NCBI GenBank assembly: GCA_004193555.1
Contig: RPGP01000001.1
Location: 794,790-858,789, forward strand
DNA length: 64,000 nt
Direction of reading: 5' to 3'
Source of the DNA: Desulfobacteraceae bacterium Eth-SRB1
GTDB lineage: Bacteria; Desulfobacterota; Desulfobacteria; Desulfobacterales; ETH-SRB1
Of this stretch, positions 18,842 through 28,935 are shown one piece after another. The notes beneath the pieces were generated by a model. It was not told the origin of the DNA. It saw nothing but the letters and a program-made list of their open reading frames with translations, and did no database searches. The position numbers and the translations under genes are program-made. Within the stretch, counting starts at the first letter, position 1. The number at the start of each line of letters is the position of its first letter.

Positions 18842-19321
18842 ATGGATGTCAGATTTATAAATGCCTTTTTAAACGGAACACTTAACGTGCTGACGACAAT
18901 GGCATTTGTCGAACCGAAACCAGGCAAGCCTTATCTTAAAAAGGATGCTTTGGCCAGCGGCGATGTTTCAGGGATAATAGGCCTTACAGGATCGGCAACC
19001 GGTTCAATGGCCCTGAGTTTTTCTGAGGAATCGATATTGAAGATTGTGTCAAACATGTTAGGTGAAGAGACCAAGGAAATCAATGGCGATATTACGGATG
19101 CTGTGGGTGAGATTACAAATATGGTTTCAGGCGCGGCCAGAAAAGAGCTGGAGCCATTAGGCTTAAATATTTTAGCGGCAATTCCTACCGTGGTTTCAGG
19201 CAAAGGTCACTCGATTAAACATGTTTTGGGTGGTCCAAGCATTATTATTCCATTTGAGATAGAGGAAGGACCTTTTGTTGTAGATGTTTGTATAGGTGGA
19301 ATGGAGCAAAAAGCAAATTGA
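18842..19321 (+). CDS. cheX: Chemotaxis phosphatase CheX (copy 2)
   Basis: The start is ATG 18842, behind AAAAGGAGGAAGG. The 159-residue product is a close paralogue of copy 1: same start MDVRFIN, catalytic helix DAVGEITNMVSGAARKEL and Pro in LAAIPTVVSG. Both copies keep the phosphatase residues, so both may work. The stop overlaps the likely TTG start of the next kinase (TTGA), so the two are probably translated together. That links this phosphatase to a PAS-containing kinase rather than to cheY. Confidence 0.9.
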   Translation: MDVRFINAFLNGTLNVLTTMAFVEPKPGKPYLKKDALASGDVSGIIGLTGSATGSMALSFSEESILKIVSNMLGEETKEINGDITDAVGEITNMVSGAARKELEPLGLNILAAIPTVVSGKGHSIKHVLGGPSIIIPFEIEEGPFVVDVCIGGMEQKAN

Positions 19322-20853
19322 AAAAACCAGGAAACAATGACTGTTTAAGTTTTTTGTTAACTTCTGTCAATCTACCTGTTATTGTTTGGGATCGTAAGCA
19401 GAAGGTTGTTGCTTTCAATAAGGCCTTTGAAGAGATGAGCGGTCGCTCCGACATGGAGATGGTTGGTCAGCCCATGGACGTGTTGGTTCCTGAAGAAAGT
19501 CGTTTTGGTTTATCGCAAAAGCTTGAAAGCGCATCAAGGGGAGAAGAACACGAGAGCGTGGAAATCCCGATTTTACACAAGGAAGGCAGTATACGCGTGG
19601 GATTATGGAATTTTTCCGCTATTTATGCCAAGGACGGCGAGACACTGAACGCCACCATTGCCTTAGGACAGGATATTACCGCGCGAAAAAAGACCGAAGA
19701 ACAGATCCGCCATGCCTATAAGATGGAATCTATCGGCATTCTTGCGGGAGGCATTGCGCATGATTTTAACAATCTTCTTCAGAGTATTTCCGGTTATATC
19801 CAGCTTCTTTTAATGAGAAGGGCTAAGGATGATCCCGACTGTGATTGCCTCAACAAGATTGAGCAACTGATCCGGGGGGCGAAAAATCTTATCAGGCAGC
19901 TTCTAATCTTTGGCAGGAGAACAAAGGGAAACTTGAAACCAATGGATATAAATCATGAAATCAGCCGGATGAAAGCAGTCTTTGAGAGACTCTTCCCTGA
20001 AATGATATCCATTGAAACGAATTTGTGTGATGATCTCAAGCTGGTCAATATGGATTCGGTAAAGATTAAACAGATAATAATGAATCTTGCAGTCAATGCC
20101 AGGGATGCCATGCCTGATGGCGGCAGGCTTATTGTTGAGACGGAGAATACAGTTCTGGATAAGAGATACTGTAAGTTGCATTTAGGTGCTATCCCCGGAA
20201 GGTATGTATTGCTAACTATTTCAGATACCGGCTGTGGTATGGACAGTAAAACACTGAAACATATATTTGAGCCCTTTTACACAACGAAAAGCATGGACAA
20301 AGGAACCGGTCTCGGTCTTGCCATTGTTTATGGTATTATAAAAGATTTTAAATGTTACATAACGTGTTGCAGTGAACCAGGTCAGGGAACCATTTTCAGG
20401 CTCTATTTCCCTGTGTTAGAGAAGGCTGTTGAAAATGTAGAGCAAGCACCGGAGCATAAAGGACTAAGAGGTCTGTACAGCAACAATGAGACCATTCTTC
20501 TCGTGGATGACAATAAGTCTGCTCTCGATATAGCATGCGATATACTGGGCCAGTATGATTATACGACCGTTGCGGCGGGAAGCGGAGAGGAGGCCATTGA
20601 GATTTATAAGAGAAAAGGGGACCAGATCGATCTTGTAATTCTGGATATAGGGATGCCCGGCATGGGTGGTCACAGGTGCTTTAAGGAGCTTCTTAAGATC
20701 AATCCAAAGATAAAAGTTCTTATTGCTACCGGTTATTCCGCCGATGGAAAGGTAAAAGAGACGCTTGAAGCCGGCGCTGCCGGTTTTATCGGCAAACCGT
20801 ATCGCTTAATTGCTTTGGTGAAGAAAGTAAGAGAGGTTTTGGACAGAAGATAG
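19318..20853 (+). CDS. PAS-containing hybrid histidine kinase (NtrB-like with C-terminal REC)
   Basis: A soluble kinase of 511 residues from TTG 19318, which overlaps the cheX2 stop by four bases; TTG 19288 would add ten residues. A PAS domain (about 15-130: LPVIVWDRKQKVVAFNKAFEE) precedes HisKA with its His in AGGIAHDFNNLLQSI, ATPase motifs ([32 protein letters not shown]) and a receiver with Asp in LVILDIGMPGMGG. Such kinases often work with NtrC-type regulators; one lies convergently just downstream (20934-22310), which makes it a candidate partner. No membrane segment is seen. Confidence 0.9.
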   Translation: MKKPGNNDCLSFLLTSVNLPVIVWDRKQKVVAFNKAFEEMSGRSDMEMVGQPMDVLVPEESRFGLSQKLESASRGEEHESVEIPILHKEGSIRVGLWNFSAIYAKDGETLNATIALGQDITARKKTEEQIRHAYKMESIGILAGGIAHDFNNLLQSISGYIQLLLMRRAKDDPDCDCLNKIEQLIRGAKNLIRQLLIFGRRTKGNLKPMDINHEISRMKAVFERLFPEMISIETNLCDDLKLVNMDSVKIKQIIMNLAVNARDAMPDGGRLIVETENTVLDKRYCKLHLGAIPGRYVLLTISDTGCGMDSKTLKHIFEPFYTTKSMDKGTGLGLAIVYGIIKDFKCYITCCSEPGQGTIFRLYFPVLEKAVENVEQAPEHKGLRGLYSNNETILLVDDNKSALDIACDILGQYDYTTVAAGSGEEAIEIYKRKGDQIDLVILDIGMPGMGGHRCFKELLKINPKIKVLIATGYSADGKVKETLEAGAAGFIGKPYRLIALVKKVREVLDRR

Positions 20854-20854
20854 G

Positions 20855-20933
20855 CTGTAGGCATTTAGGCTGTAGGCTGAAGGTCAGGGGCCAGGGTTAA
20901 CAACCCCTGAACCTTTGAACCCTGAACGGTTAT
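20855..20933. repeat. Mixed oligomer repeats between convergent genes
   Basis: TAGGCTGTAGGCATTTAGGC runs into GGTCAGGGGCCAGGGTTAAC, then AACCCCTGAACCTTTGAACC and CTGAACGG. The second half is an inverted repeat and could act as a weak terminator for the two convergent genes, although it has no T-run. Confidence 0.65.
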
Positions 20934-22310
20934 TTAAATCTTATATCTCTTTAATTTTTCTACAAAGGTTGTTCTGTTCAGGTTCAATAACTTTGCGGCC
21001 CTGCTTTTTATTCCGTTCGATTTCAGAATGGCCTTTTGGAGCAAATCTTTTTCAAATTGACCGATTATTTCGTTCAAACCCAAGCCGTCATCTGAAATCT
21101 CGATGTTGCTTATAATTTTTTCGGTTTTCCCTGAATTGAGTCTTATCTTATCAGGCAGATCCTTTACTTCTATTTTGTTGTATTGGTTCATGACAACAAG
21201 CATTTCAATCAGGTTTTGCAATTCTCTTACATTGCCCGGCCAGTGATATTTTGTAAGGCAATTCATGGCTTCGGGCGTTAATCCATCTATATTTTTTTCT
21301 TTTAACCTGTTAAATGTTTTCAGGAAATGATTGGCCAGAACAGGTATGTCCACCTTCCTTGTTCTGAGAGACGGAAGATGGATGGGTATTACATTAATGC
21401 GATAAAAGAGATCCTCCCTGAATCTTTTTTCTGCCACGGCTTTTTCCAGATCCTGGTTTGTTGCGGTAATAATCCTTACATCCACATCTATGGTTTTTAT
21501 GCCTCCAATCCGTTCAAACCGTCTTTCCTGTATTACCCTAAGCACCTTTACCTGCAATGAAGGGCTCATGTCGCCTATCTCATCGAGAAAAATCGTCCCC
21601 CCATGGGCTAATTCAAACCGTCCTGTCCTGCTCCGTATGGCTCCGGTAAACGCGCCTTTTTCATGGCCAAACAGTTCACTTTCGAGAAGCTCTTCTGGAA
21701 TTGCCCCGCAGTTCACCGTAACAAGAGGACAGTCTTTCCTGTCGCTATTGAAATGCAGCGCACGGCACACCAGTTCCTTGCCTGTTCCACTTTCGCCGTA
21801 TATTGCAACAGTGCTGTCTGATGAGGCCACCTTTTTAATTTTTTCAAGAACCTCTTTCATACTATCGCTGTAAGCTGTCAATTTGCCGAAATCATATTTT
21901 TCTTCTAAATGCTTCCTGAGCGCGATGTTTTCCTCTTTGAGTTTTGCATGGGACAGCGCCCTCGCAACAGCCAGCTCGATAATATCTTTTTTTAAAGGTT
22001 TTGTTATATAATCAAATGCCCCTATCTTCATGGCATTAATAGCGCTTTTTACGGTGGCATAACCGGTGATCATGATAACGATATTTTCAGGACGCATCTC
22101 TTTTATGAATTTAAGTAGTTGCAGGCCATCGACGTGAGGCATTTTCAGGTCTGTTATGACCAGATCGTAGTTGTCATAAGGAAAGACATCGATTGCCTCC
22201 TTCCCGTCACTGACAGCCTTAACCTCATAGCCGTTTTCAGATAACAGTTCCGTCAGATTTTCTCTGCTAAGATCATTATCTTCCGCAATTAATATCTTGG
22301 TCTTTTTCAT
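20934..22310 (-). CDS. Sigma-54-dependent NtrC-family response regulator
   Basis: A 458-residue transcription activator. The N-terminal receiver has ILIAEDNDLSR, Asp54 in VITDLKMPHVDG and KPLKK. The AAA+ domain has Walker A GESGTGKE, the sigma-54 contact loop GAFTGA and Walker B GGTIFLDEIGD, with R-finger region FREDLFYRIN. The C-terminal Fis-type helix-turn-helix (KSRAAKLLNLNRTTFVEKLK) binds enhancers. All elements for open-complex formation are intact. It is similar to FlrC/AtoC-like regulators and may control motility or the neighbouring chemotaxis genes. I could not identify a clear -24/-12 promoter in the window. Confidence 0.95.
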   Translation of the reverse strand: MKKTKILIAEDNDLSRENLTELLSENGYEVKAVSDGKEAIDVFPYDNYDLVITDLKMPHVDGLQLLKFIKEMRPENIVIMITGYATVKSAINAMKIGAFDYITKPLKKDIIELAVARALSHAKLKEENIALRKHLEEKYDFGKLTAYSDSMKEVLEKIKKVASSDSTVAIYGESGTGKELVCRALHFNSDRKDCPLVTVNCGAIPEELLESELFGHEKGAFTGAIRSRTGRFELAHGGTIFLDEIGDMSPSLQVKVLRVIQERRFERIGGIKTIDVDVRIITATNQDLEKAVAEKRFREDLFYRINVIPIHLPSLRTRKVDIPVLANHFLKTFNRLKEKNIDGLTPEAMNCLTKYHWPGNVRELQNLIEMLVVMNQYNKIEVKDLPDKIRLNSGKTEKIISNIEISDDGLGLNEIIGQFEKDLLQKAILKSNGIKSRAAKLLNLNRTTFVEKLKRYKI

Positions 22311-22856
22311 AGTAATTTATAATTGATGGCTTCGTAAAAAAGTCTAATATAGTTAACCGATTGAGATAATTTTCAGCTACAATTTTGTATTTTATCAACA
22401 AAATAAAGATAAAACAACAGGATTTATATTAAAGATCACAAACAGACTGATATTTTCGAACCATGGAGCTGAGCCCCACAGATTAAGGATAGCAAAGGGA
22501 AGGCTATGCCGTTGGTTATGACTATGACAGAAAAATCCCAGTTCAATATCAATCCAAACTATCCGACTGTAGGGGTTCGGATATGACCATGGACTTATGG
22601 CAGCGTCTCCATTATTCAAAAAAGTTGGCAGCGGTAATCGAAGGGGTTAAATTTGTCGATGGAATAGAAGAAAATCGGAACCTGCATAACACTCAAAGAC
22701 ATATATCAGAGATAGCAGGGTTGGGAAGTTTATAGCAAAGCATTTGTGACAGCTAAATTGTTCGCAAAAAACTGTCGATTTCAATCAATTTGCGTTAGTT
22801 TGCAAAGAAACAGAAAAGGGCTTACAGTCTTAACTACTGTAACCCCTTGTATTTTC
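22311..22856. other. Gene-free stretch with one repeat end
   Basis: No convincing gene is visible. Positions 22324-22344 carry TGATGGCTTCGTAAAAAAGTC, nearly the same as TGATGGTCTCGTAAAAAGTC at 26543-26562 beside the transposase remnant; it is probably the end of a dispersed element. Several short open frames exist in the rest, but none shows a recognisable domain. Confidence 0.5.
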
Positions 22857-22933
22857 TGGTGGGCCGTCGGGGAATCGAACCCCGAACCTACTGATTAAGA
22901 GTCAGGTGCTCTGCCTAGTTGAGCTAACGGCCC
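22857..22933 (-). tRNA. tRNA-Lys (CTT anticodon)
   Basis: On the minus strand GGGCCGTTAGCTCAACTAGG starts a full cloverleaf: D-arm AGCTCAACTAGGCAGAGC, anticodon stem CTGACTCTTAATCAG with anticodon CTT, T-arm CGGGGTTCGATTCCCCG, and acceptor end CGGCCC followed by an encoded CCA. Stems pair fully. Confidence 0.97.
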
Positions 22934-23091
22934 AATGGATATACAGATGTAAAACAACCGGATATTGTTCGTATCAATTTTAAAATCGGTTGTCAATTTT
23001 TTTTGTTTAGGCCGGCATCGGAAATAATAATATCAATTATGAGTACTTGACCTGATTAATCCTATCTGATATTTTATACAAACCTCAATTG

Positions 23092-23210
23092 AGCTTTTAG
23101 CAGTTAGCACAATAATTTCAATATATTGTTAAAGGTTAACATTTCACCCAATTGGTGAAAATCGAATCGCTGGTAACCACCCGAAACAATGAGAGCTGAT
23201 CGCTCATCTT
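23092..23210. repeat. Decayed AGCTGTTAGC-type element before hemL
   Basis: TTTTAGCAGTTAGCAC on the left and GAGAGCTGATCGCTCATC on the right are degenerate ends of the family at 13244-13410. Inside, AACATTTCACCCAATTGGTG is the reverse complement of the cargo there. It occupies the hemL leader. Confidence 0.6.
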
Positions 23211-23231
23211 AGGAAAAAGGGTATCCGAACT

Positions 23232-24521
23232 ATGAATCATGACAACTCAAACAAACTTTTTGATCAAGCTTTAAAACTTATTCCCGGCGGAGTAAACAGC
23301 CCTGTACGCGCATGCAAGCCTGTTGGGACAAAACCAATTTTTATCAACAATGCTGACGGATGCATACTTGTTGATGCAGATGGCAACAGGTTTATCGATT
23401 ATGTTGGTTCATGGGGCCCAATGATATTAGGGCACAGACACACATCGGTTCTTAGAGCAATCGCTTCTACCCTGAACTGCGGCACAAGTTTTGGAGCGCC
23501 TACAGGTCTTGAAATTAAATTAGCCGAACTCATTATTGATGCCGTCCCTTCAATAGATATGATTCGTATGGTAAACTCAGGCACAGAAGCAGCCATGAGC
23601 GCAATACGGCTTGCCAGGGGGGCAACAGGCAGAGACAAGATAATCAAATTTGACGGGTGCTATCATGGGCATGCGGATTCGCTGCTTGTTAAGGCTGGAT
23701 CAGGCATTGCCACTCTGGGTATCCCGGGAAGCCCTGGCGTGCCAGAATCCTTTGTAGAACATACTATGTCTTTACCATATAATGACATCGACTGTATAAA
23801 AAAGGTAATGGATAAGGAAGGTGACAAGATCGCCTGTATAATAGTTGAACCTGTTGCAGGGAACATGGGGCTGGTACCGCCTGTCGACGGTTTCCTGGAA
23901 ACTTTAAGAGAGCTGACTGAAAAAAACGGGAGCCTGCTCATATTTGACGAGGTTATGACCGGTTTCAGGGTGGCGCATGGGGGCGCTCAATCTCTTTATG
24001 GGATCTCTCCGGATCTTACATGCCTTGGCAAAATCATTGGAGGCGGGCTGCCTGTCGGCGCCTATGGGGGAAAACGTAAAATTATGGAGCATATAGCTCC
24101 GCAGGGTCAGGTATATCAGGCAGGAACTCTTTCAGGCAATCCTCTTGCCATGGCGGCAGGCATTGCAACCCTTACCCAATTGAAAAAAACCGGCTTTTAT
24201 GAGGCTTTGGATAAAAAGGCTGATCAACTTGCCACCGGTCTTGAAAAAGCCGCTCAAACAGCAAAAATAAAGATAAATGTAAACAGGGTAGGTTCAATGG
24301 CAGGGCTTTTTTTCACAGACAGAGATGTAAAAAATTTTGATGATGCTAAAACAAGCAATCTCGATATGTTTTCAGCCTTTTATAAGGGCATGCTCGAAAA
24401 AGGGATTTACCTCGCCCCCTCCCAGTTTGAGGCAATTTTTATTTCATCGGCGCACAGCACAGATCATATTGATACAACAGTAAAAGCGGCTGAGGAGGTG
24501 CTGAGTTCTCTCAAGGAATAG
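23232..24521 (+). CDS. hemL: Glutamate-1-semialdehyde 2,1-aminomutase
   Basis: Converts glutamate-1-semialdehyde to 5-aminolevulinate in the C5 route of haem and corrinoid synthesis, with pyridoxal phosphate. The 429-residue protein has normal length and order: [11 protein letters not shown] near the start, [12 protein letters not shown], the signature [31 protein letters not shown], and the PLP lysine in [22 protein letters not shown] 23232 is the evident start. It stands alone rather than in a haem operon. Confidence 0.97.
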   Translation: MNHDNSNKLFDQALKLIPGGVNSPVRACKPVGTKPIFINNADGCILVDADGNRFIDYVGSWGPMILGHRHTSVLRAIASTLNCGTSFGAPTGLEIKLAELIIDAVPSIDMIRMVNSGTEAAMSAIRLARGATGRDKIIKFDGCYHGHADSLLVKAGSGIATLGIPGSPGVPESFVEHTMSLPYNDIDCIKKVMDKEGDKIACIIVEPVAGNMGLVPPVDGFLETLRELTEKNGSLLIFDEVMTGFRVAHGGAQSLYGISPDLTCLGKIIGGGLPVGAYGGKRKIMEHIAPQGQVYQAGTLSGNPLAMAAGIATLTQLKKTGFYEALDKKADQLATGLEKAAQTAKIKINVNRVGSMAGLFFTDRDVKNFDDAKTSNLDMFSAFYKGMLEKGIYLAPSQFEAIFISSAHSTDHIDTTVKAAEEVLSSLKE

Positions 24522-25224
24522 ACTTTAGCCTCCCTATGGAAAGATCGTGCAAAGGAATCAGTATATCCGCCATCTCTTTTATCTTCTGGGCGGAATCATA
24601 AGCCTCTATTACATTAATATGCACACCGGAAGCAATAGCCGGTCCTGATGCCGGAAAATTTTTATCATTGCAGCAAAAGCCGGTGATAACAGCCTTTCCT
24701 TTTGATGTGTTGATTGCAACAGACTGCCCCCCTACAGTATGCCCTGGCGTAAAAATTACATCGATTCCGTCGAATATATTTGCGTCTCCATCCACCTCAA
24801 TCACATTTACATCATCCAGCACATCTGAATAATACCTGTGATCAATAGGATGAGGGTTTTTAAGAAATTCAAGTTCAGCCTTCTGAACATATACATCTGC
24901 ATTTATGCATTTATAATCATTTTCACAATGATCATTATGAAGATGGGTATGAATAATCACGTCAATATCTTCCGGCTTTAGATTTACAGTTGCAAGCGCC
25001 TCTTCAAATTCAAATATTTCAAATCCACATTTTTCACTCGCTCCCTCAGGCACTACAAACTGTTCAAGCCCTGTATCAATGAGAATGTTTTTGCTTCCCC
25101 CTTTTATGTAAAAAACATAAATTGGAAGAAGAATACTTTTCCCATAATCATGAAGATATGTCATGACCCCCTGGTCTGTTTCATTAATGCCAACTGTCAG
25201 CGGATAAATTGTATATTTCTGCAT
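24511..25224 (-). CDS. Metallo-beta-lactamase-fold hydrolase, AHL-lactonase-like
   Basis: A 237-residue protein with the dinuclear metal signature HTHLHNDH (His94, His96, Asp98, His99), ILIDTG upstream, a third His in [11 protein letters not shown], and the bridging Asp region TGFCCND. The layout and size fit the N-acyl homoserine lactonase-like subgroup (AiiA/AttM-type), but substrate cannot be told from sequence: lactones, thioesters or glyoxalase-type esters are all possible. It overlaps the end of hemL tail-to-tail by 11 bp. No signal peptide is seen, so it is cytoplasmic. Confidence 0.85.
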   Translation of the reverse strand: MQKYTIYPLTVGINETDQGVMTYLHDYGKSILLPIYVFYIKGGSKNILIDTGLEQFVVPEGASEKCGFEIFEFEEALATVNLKPEDIDVIIHTHLHNDHCENDYKCINADVYVQKAELEFLKNPHPIDHRYYSDVLDDVNVIEVDGDANIFDGIDVIFTPGHTVGGQSVAINTSKGKAVITGFCCNDKNFPASGPAIASGVHINVIEAYDSAQKIKEMADILIPLHDLSIGRLKSIP

Positions 25225-25389
25225 AGTTACCTCGTTTTTCAGGTCTTTATTGTCTGTTCCATATCTTTGAGTGATTTTGGTTGTCCTTCATATTTAAGGC
25301 AGCCCGCAACATCCTTAAGACAGGATTGTATAAATGGCCGCTTAGACTTTTAGAAAATACCATTATCAATATTTTTTGTCCAGCACTGG

Positions 25390-26475
25390 TTGTCGATTTT
25401 TGAAAAATTTTTCCTTACTTTCAGCATTACTCCTTGGACCCGGAGAATTGCGCAGGCAATTCAAAAAGAGCATAAGGTGTATCTCTGGGACTTCCCCAGA
25501 ATAAAGGAACCTGCGGCCCGGTTTGAAAATATGGTAGCAGCAGAACTGTATCGGACGGTTACAGCGTGGAACGATATTGGACACGGTACATTTTCCCTGC
25601 ATTTTATTAAGAATAATGCAAAAGAACCTCTTTTTCAAAGAGCAGATCGTATTCTTTTCATAAAACCGTTTACCATAAAATACATAAACCAGATATTAGG
25701 TGATTATGGTATCAGTGATTTAAAAACCTTATTTGATTATTATGTGTTTACCGGTGGAATTCCAAGATATATTGACATACTGGTAACGAATTCAGCTTTA
25801 TCTTATGAACAGATTGTAGATTTTATACTTGAAACGAATTCACCATTTTTAAACGAAGGAAAAAATCTTCTTATTGAAGAATTCGGCAAAGAGTATGGTA
25901 TATATTTTTCGATTCTTGAGCTTATTTCAGCAGGAAAAACAGCAAGGACGGAAATTGAATCTATTTTAGAACGCAATATAGGCGGATATCTGGAGCGCCT
26001 GGAAAAAGATTATTCAATTATTTCAAAACACAAGCCGATTAATGCAAAACCTAATTCGCGTCTTCAAAAATATTTTATCACCGACAACTTTTTAAACTTC
26101 TGGTTCCGTTTTCTTTATCGTAATTATTCCGCTATTGAAACTGAATATTTTGATTACATCAAAATATTGCTAAAGCGCGATTACTCAACCTATTGTGGCA
26201 GAATACTGGAAAAATTTTATCATGAGTTGTTTACCAATACAGGCAAATATAACCGTATAGGCTCTTATTGGGAAAAAGGGAATCAAAATGAGATCGATCT
26301 TGTTGCTGTTAACGACATGAAAAAGGAAATAGTTGTTGCTGAAATAAAAATGAATCCATCCAGAATCAACGCCAGCATATTAAAACAAAAATCACAAAGG
26401 CTCCTTGTAAGCTACCCTGAATATCGTCCCAAATGGATAGGTTTAAGCCTCAAGGATGCCGTGCATTATCTGTGA
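25390..26475 (+). pseudogene. Chimeric remnant of two AAA ATPases (DUF4143 piece joined to DUF234-type piece)
   Basis: The 361-codon frame is open but joins two unrelated pieces. Residues about 8-80 (SITPWTRRIAQAIQKEHKVY, then RFENMVAAELYR and FSLHFIKN) are the C-terminal DUF4143 part of one AAA-ATPase family. From KEPLFQRADRILFIKPFTIK onward it is the C-terminal two thirds of an archaeal-type ATPase with DUF234 (GGIPRYIDIL, EIDLVAVND, VVAEIKMNPS). Neither part has a Walker A or B motif, and the only start is a weak TTG at 25390. This fits a deletion that fused two neighbouring ATPase genes. The nuclease-like end (EIDLVAV...VVAEIK) is intact, so a residual activity cannot be excluded. Confidence 0.8.
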
Positions 26476-26542
26476 TAAGATAACGCAGGATAATCTCATC
26501 AGGGAGAAAGACCTGAAACATTTTTCAGTGCTGTTTAAGTTT

Positions 26543-26562
26543 TGATGGTCTCGTAAAAAGTC
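26543..26562. repeat. Dispersed element end near transposase remnant
   Basis: TGATGGTCTCGTAAAAAGTC lies 115 bp before the transposase frame and nearly matches 22324-22344. It is a likely terminal repeat of this or a related insertion sequence. Confidence 0.5.
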
Positions 26563-26676
26563 AAAAAACATCTATCTAATTAAAAAACTTTGAAAACAGT
26601 CAAAATACTTCTTGCTTAATCTTCTGCTATATGATACGGAAATTCTGAAAATAATCAGAAGGTTAAGGACAAAATC

Positions 26677-27350
26677 ATGGTCAAAATAAAAAAATCAAAT
26701 CAACTTAACATTTTCGATCCCTGCGATTTTCTTACTCCCAAAAGACGGCAAATGCTTGATGCTGGATGGCCTGGCCTGTTCCGTGAGCACATACTGCCTT
26801 CAATTCCTGTCAATGAGGTCGGCAAGCATTTCAACGCCACATTTGGCCGACCGACCAAGGAACTTTATTCCATGCTGGGCGCTCTTATTCTTCAGCAGAC
26901 GTTCGATCTCACTGACGAAGAAACAATACAATAATATGCCTTTAATATTCAATGGCATTATTCACTCAATTGAAAGAGCACTGCAATATTACCAATGATA
27001 AAGATAATCCTATTGAGCTGAAAAAACCAAAAGAGCTAACAGCCGATAGCCTTTACGGCAGTGATGACAACTGTGAACGTGCAAAAGAACATGACGTAGA
27101 GCTGATTGCTCCGACCATGGGTTCTGTCGAGGAAGACAAGTTGAGCCTTGCTGTTTTTCAATTTTCTGAAAAAGGCAAAGTTGGTGCCCCCGGGGAAACG
27201 CCCCTGCAAAAGTTAAAAAGAGAAAAAGAGTCAGCATTGGATTTGCTTCACATGATTGCCGGAACTGTCCTGAACTATCGAGATGCCCTGTTAAGAAAGG
27301 GGGGAAATATTACTACCTCCGGTTTACTGATAAAAATATTTCCTTCCTGA
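26677..27350 (+). pseudogene. Decayed IS1182/IS5-type transposase
   Basis: The first frame (26677-26934) encodes the N-terminal transposase domain with PTKELYSMLGALILQQTFDL and stops at TAA inside the conserved DEETIQQYAFNIQWHY block. Its continuation appears out of frame. The second frame (26952-27350) holds the central block KELTADSLYGSDDNCERAKE, ELIAPTMG and EDKLSLAVFQFSEKGKV, then a short C-terminus. The region between the two blocks, which normally carries catalytic residues, is deleted, and only about 225 of roughly 500 codons remain. A ribosome-binding site precedes ATG 26677. The element cannot move on its own. Confidence 0.85.
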
Positions 27351-27453
27351 AAAAGCCTTAAACCGCCGATGCTTGAGGACTATAGATTTTTTTTAAATAA
27401 CTAAAGTGTTACAATATGTTTAAAACAAAGTAAATTCATAGGGGTGATTTTTA

Positions 27454-28917
27454 ATGCAACAAATTGACAGTATAATTAATTTATTTAGAGGTAAAGTTTC
27501 TTTTGCCATTATAATTATGGCGGTGGGACTATTTGTTTTTCCGGATTTTTGTCCAGTTGAGGCTGCTGATATACAATCAGTGGATGTTCGGCTGGTGCCT
27601 GAAAATTTCAGCAACCTGTCCGAAAAGGCCAGTCCTGCGGTAGTGAATATCAGGACGGTAAAAATAATCAAAGGCGGTGGACGGGTTTTTCGCCGTTTTT
27701 CAAGGGACCCATTTGGCAAAGACGATCCAATGGAGGATTTTTTTGAAAAGTTTTTTGGAGAAAATCCGCAACAGGAATTCAAGCAGAGAAGCCTTGGCTC
27801 AGGATTTATTATAGATAAAGAAGGCTATATAGTAACGAACAATCACGTTATTGAAAACGCAGACAAAATTAAAGTAAAGTTAAATAACGGCAGGGAATTT
27901 GACGCTGAGATAATTGGACGCGATCCTAATACGGATCTTGCGCTTATCAAGATCAAACCAGCGCGTCATCTGCCTGCAGTAAAGGTGGGAAATTCCGACG
28001 CATTGAAAGTGGGCCAGTGGGTTATAGCAATAGGCAGCCCTTTTGGTCTGGAGCATACTGTTACTGCCGGTATAGTCAGCGCTAAAGGACGTGTTATTGG
28101 TTCCGGCCCCTATGACGATTTTATCCAGACAGATGCTTCAATAAACCCTGGAAACAGCGGAGGGCCGCTTATTAATATGAATGGCGAGGTCATTGGTATA
28201 AATACAGCTATTGTTGCCGGCGGACATGGAATAGGCTTTGCGATTCCGATCAATCTTGCAAAAGGAATCATTAACCAGTTGAAAAAACATGGAGAAGTAA
28301 CCCGCGGCTGGCTTGGAGTAGCTATTCAGGATTTAAATGAAGACCTGGCAAAATATTATGGGGTTGAGGGCAAAAAGGGTGTGCTGGTTGTAGAGGTATT
28401 CCCCGGTGATCCCGCAGACGAGGCAGGAATTAAGCCAAAGGATATTATAGTCGAGGTCAATGGGAAAAAAGTAGAAACCGGCAGGGATCTTACAAGGATA
28501 ATCGCAAATTTTGGTGTTGGTGAGAACGTAAAAATAAAACTATTGCGTAACAACAGAAAAAAGACAGTAAATGTTAGGATTGCAAAAAGGAAAGATTCAA
28601 AGGTGTTTGCCAGGAAAACCCAGACGGGACAAGAGTATGAACTCGGTATTCGAGTTTCAAAATTAACGCCCGAGATAGCCCGTCGATTTAATATTATAGA
28701 ACACAAAGGGGTTGTTGTTGTAGAAGTAGCATCAGGCAGCAAGGCCGAATCAGAAGGTGTGCTTGTGGGAGACATTGTAAAGGAGATAAACCGGACAAGA
28801 ATAAATACTGTGGCAGAATATAACAATACAATAAAAAAATACAAAAATGGGGAATCCATTGAACTGCTGATTAAGAGAATGGGTGTTGGATTTCTTGTTG
28901 TCAAACTAATCAAATAG
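27454..28917 (+). CDS. degP: Periplasmic serine protease of the Do/DegP family
   Basis: Degrades or refolds misfolded envelope proteins. The 487-residue precursor has an N-terminal signal (basic FRGK, hydrophobic VSFAIIIMAVGLFVF, cleavage near VEA-AD). The trypsin-like domain has His131 in VTNNHVIENA, Asp161 in NTDLALIKI and Ser235 in GNSGGPLI. PDZ1 (about 300-385: GWLGVAIQDLNEDLA) and PDZ2 (about 400-487: LGIRVSKLTPEIA) follow. Length and order match DegP/DegQ/MucD. ATG 27454 with GGGGTGAT upstream is the likely start. ispE follows after 18 bp and may be co-transcribed. Confidence 0.95.
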   Translation: MQQIDSIINLFRGKVSFAIIIMAVGLFVFPDFCPVEAADIQSVDVRLVPENFSNLSEKASPAVVNIRTVKIIKGGGRVFRRFSRDPFGKDDPMEDFFEKFFGENPQQEFKQRSLGSGFIIDKEGYIVTNNHVIENADKIKVKLNNGREFDAEIIGRDPNTDLALIKIKPARHLPAVKVGNSDALKVGQWVIAIGSPFGLEHTVTAGIVSAKGRVIGSGPYDDFIQTDASINPGNSGGPLINMNGEVIGINTAIVAGGHGIGFAIPINLAKGIINQLKKHGEVTRGWLGVAIQDLNEDLAKYYGVEGKKGVLVVEVFPGDPADEAGIKPKDIIVEVNGKKVETGRDLTRIIANFGVGENVKIKLLRNNRKKTVNVRIAKRKDSKVFARKTQTGQEYELGIRVSKLTPEIARRFNIIEHKGVVVVEVASGSKAESEGVLVGDIVKEINRTRINTVAEYNNTIKKYKNGESIELLIKRMGVGFLVVKLIK

Positions 28918-28935
28918 GGATGTATCATTATTCGG

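Noticed and set aside
22395-22619. 74-codon minus-strand frame
   Set aside because: There is no recognisable domain, ribosome-binding site or conserved composition, and the region looks non-coding.
26952-27350. Separate hypothetical gene
   Set aside because: Its sequence is the central and C-terminal part of the transposase whose N-terminus is at 26677-26934; it is one decayed gene.
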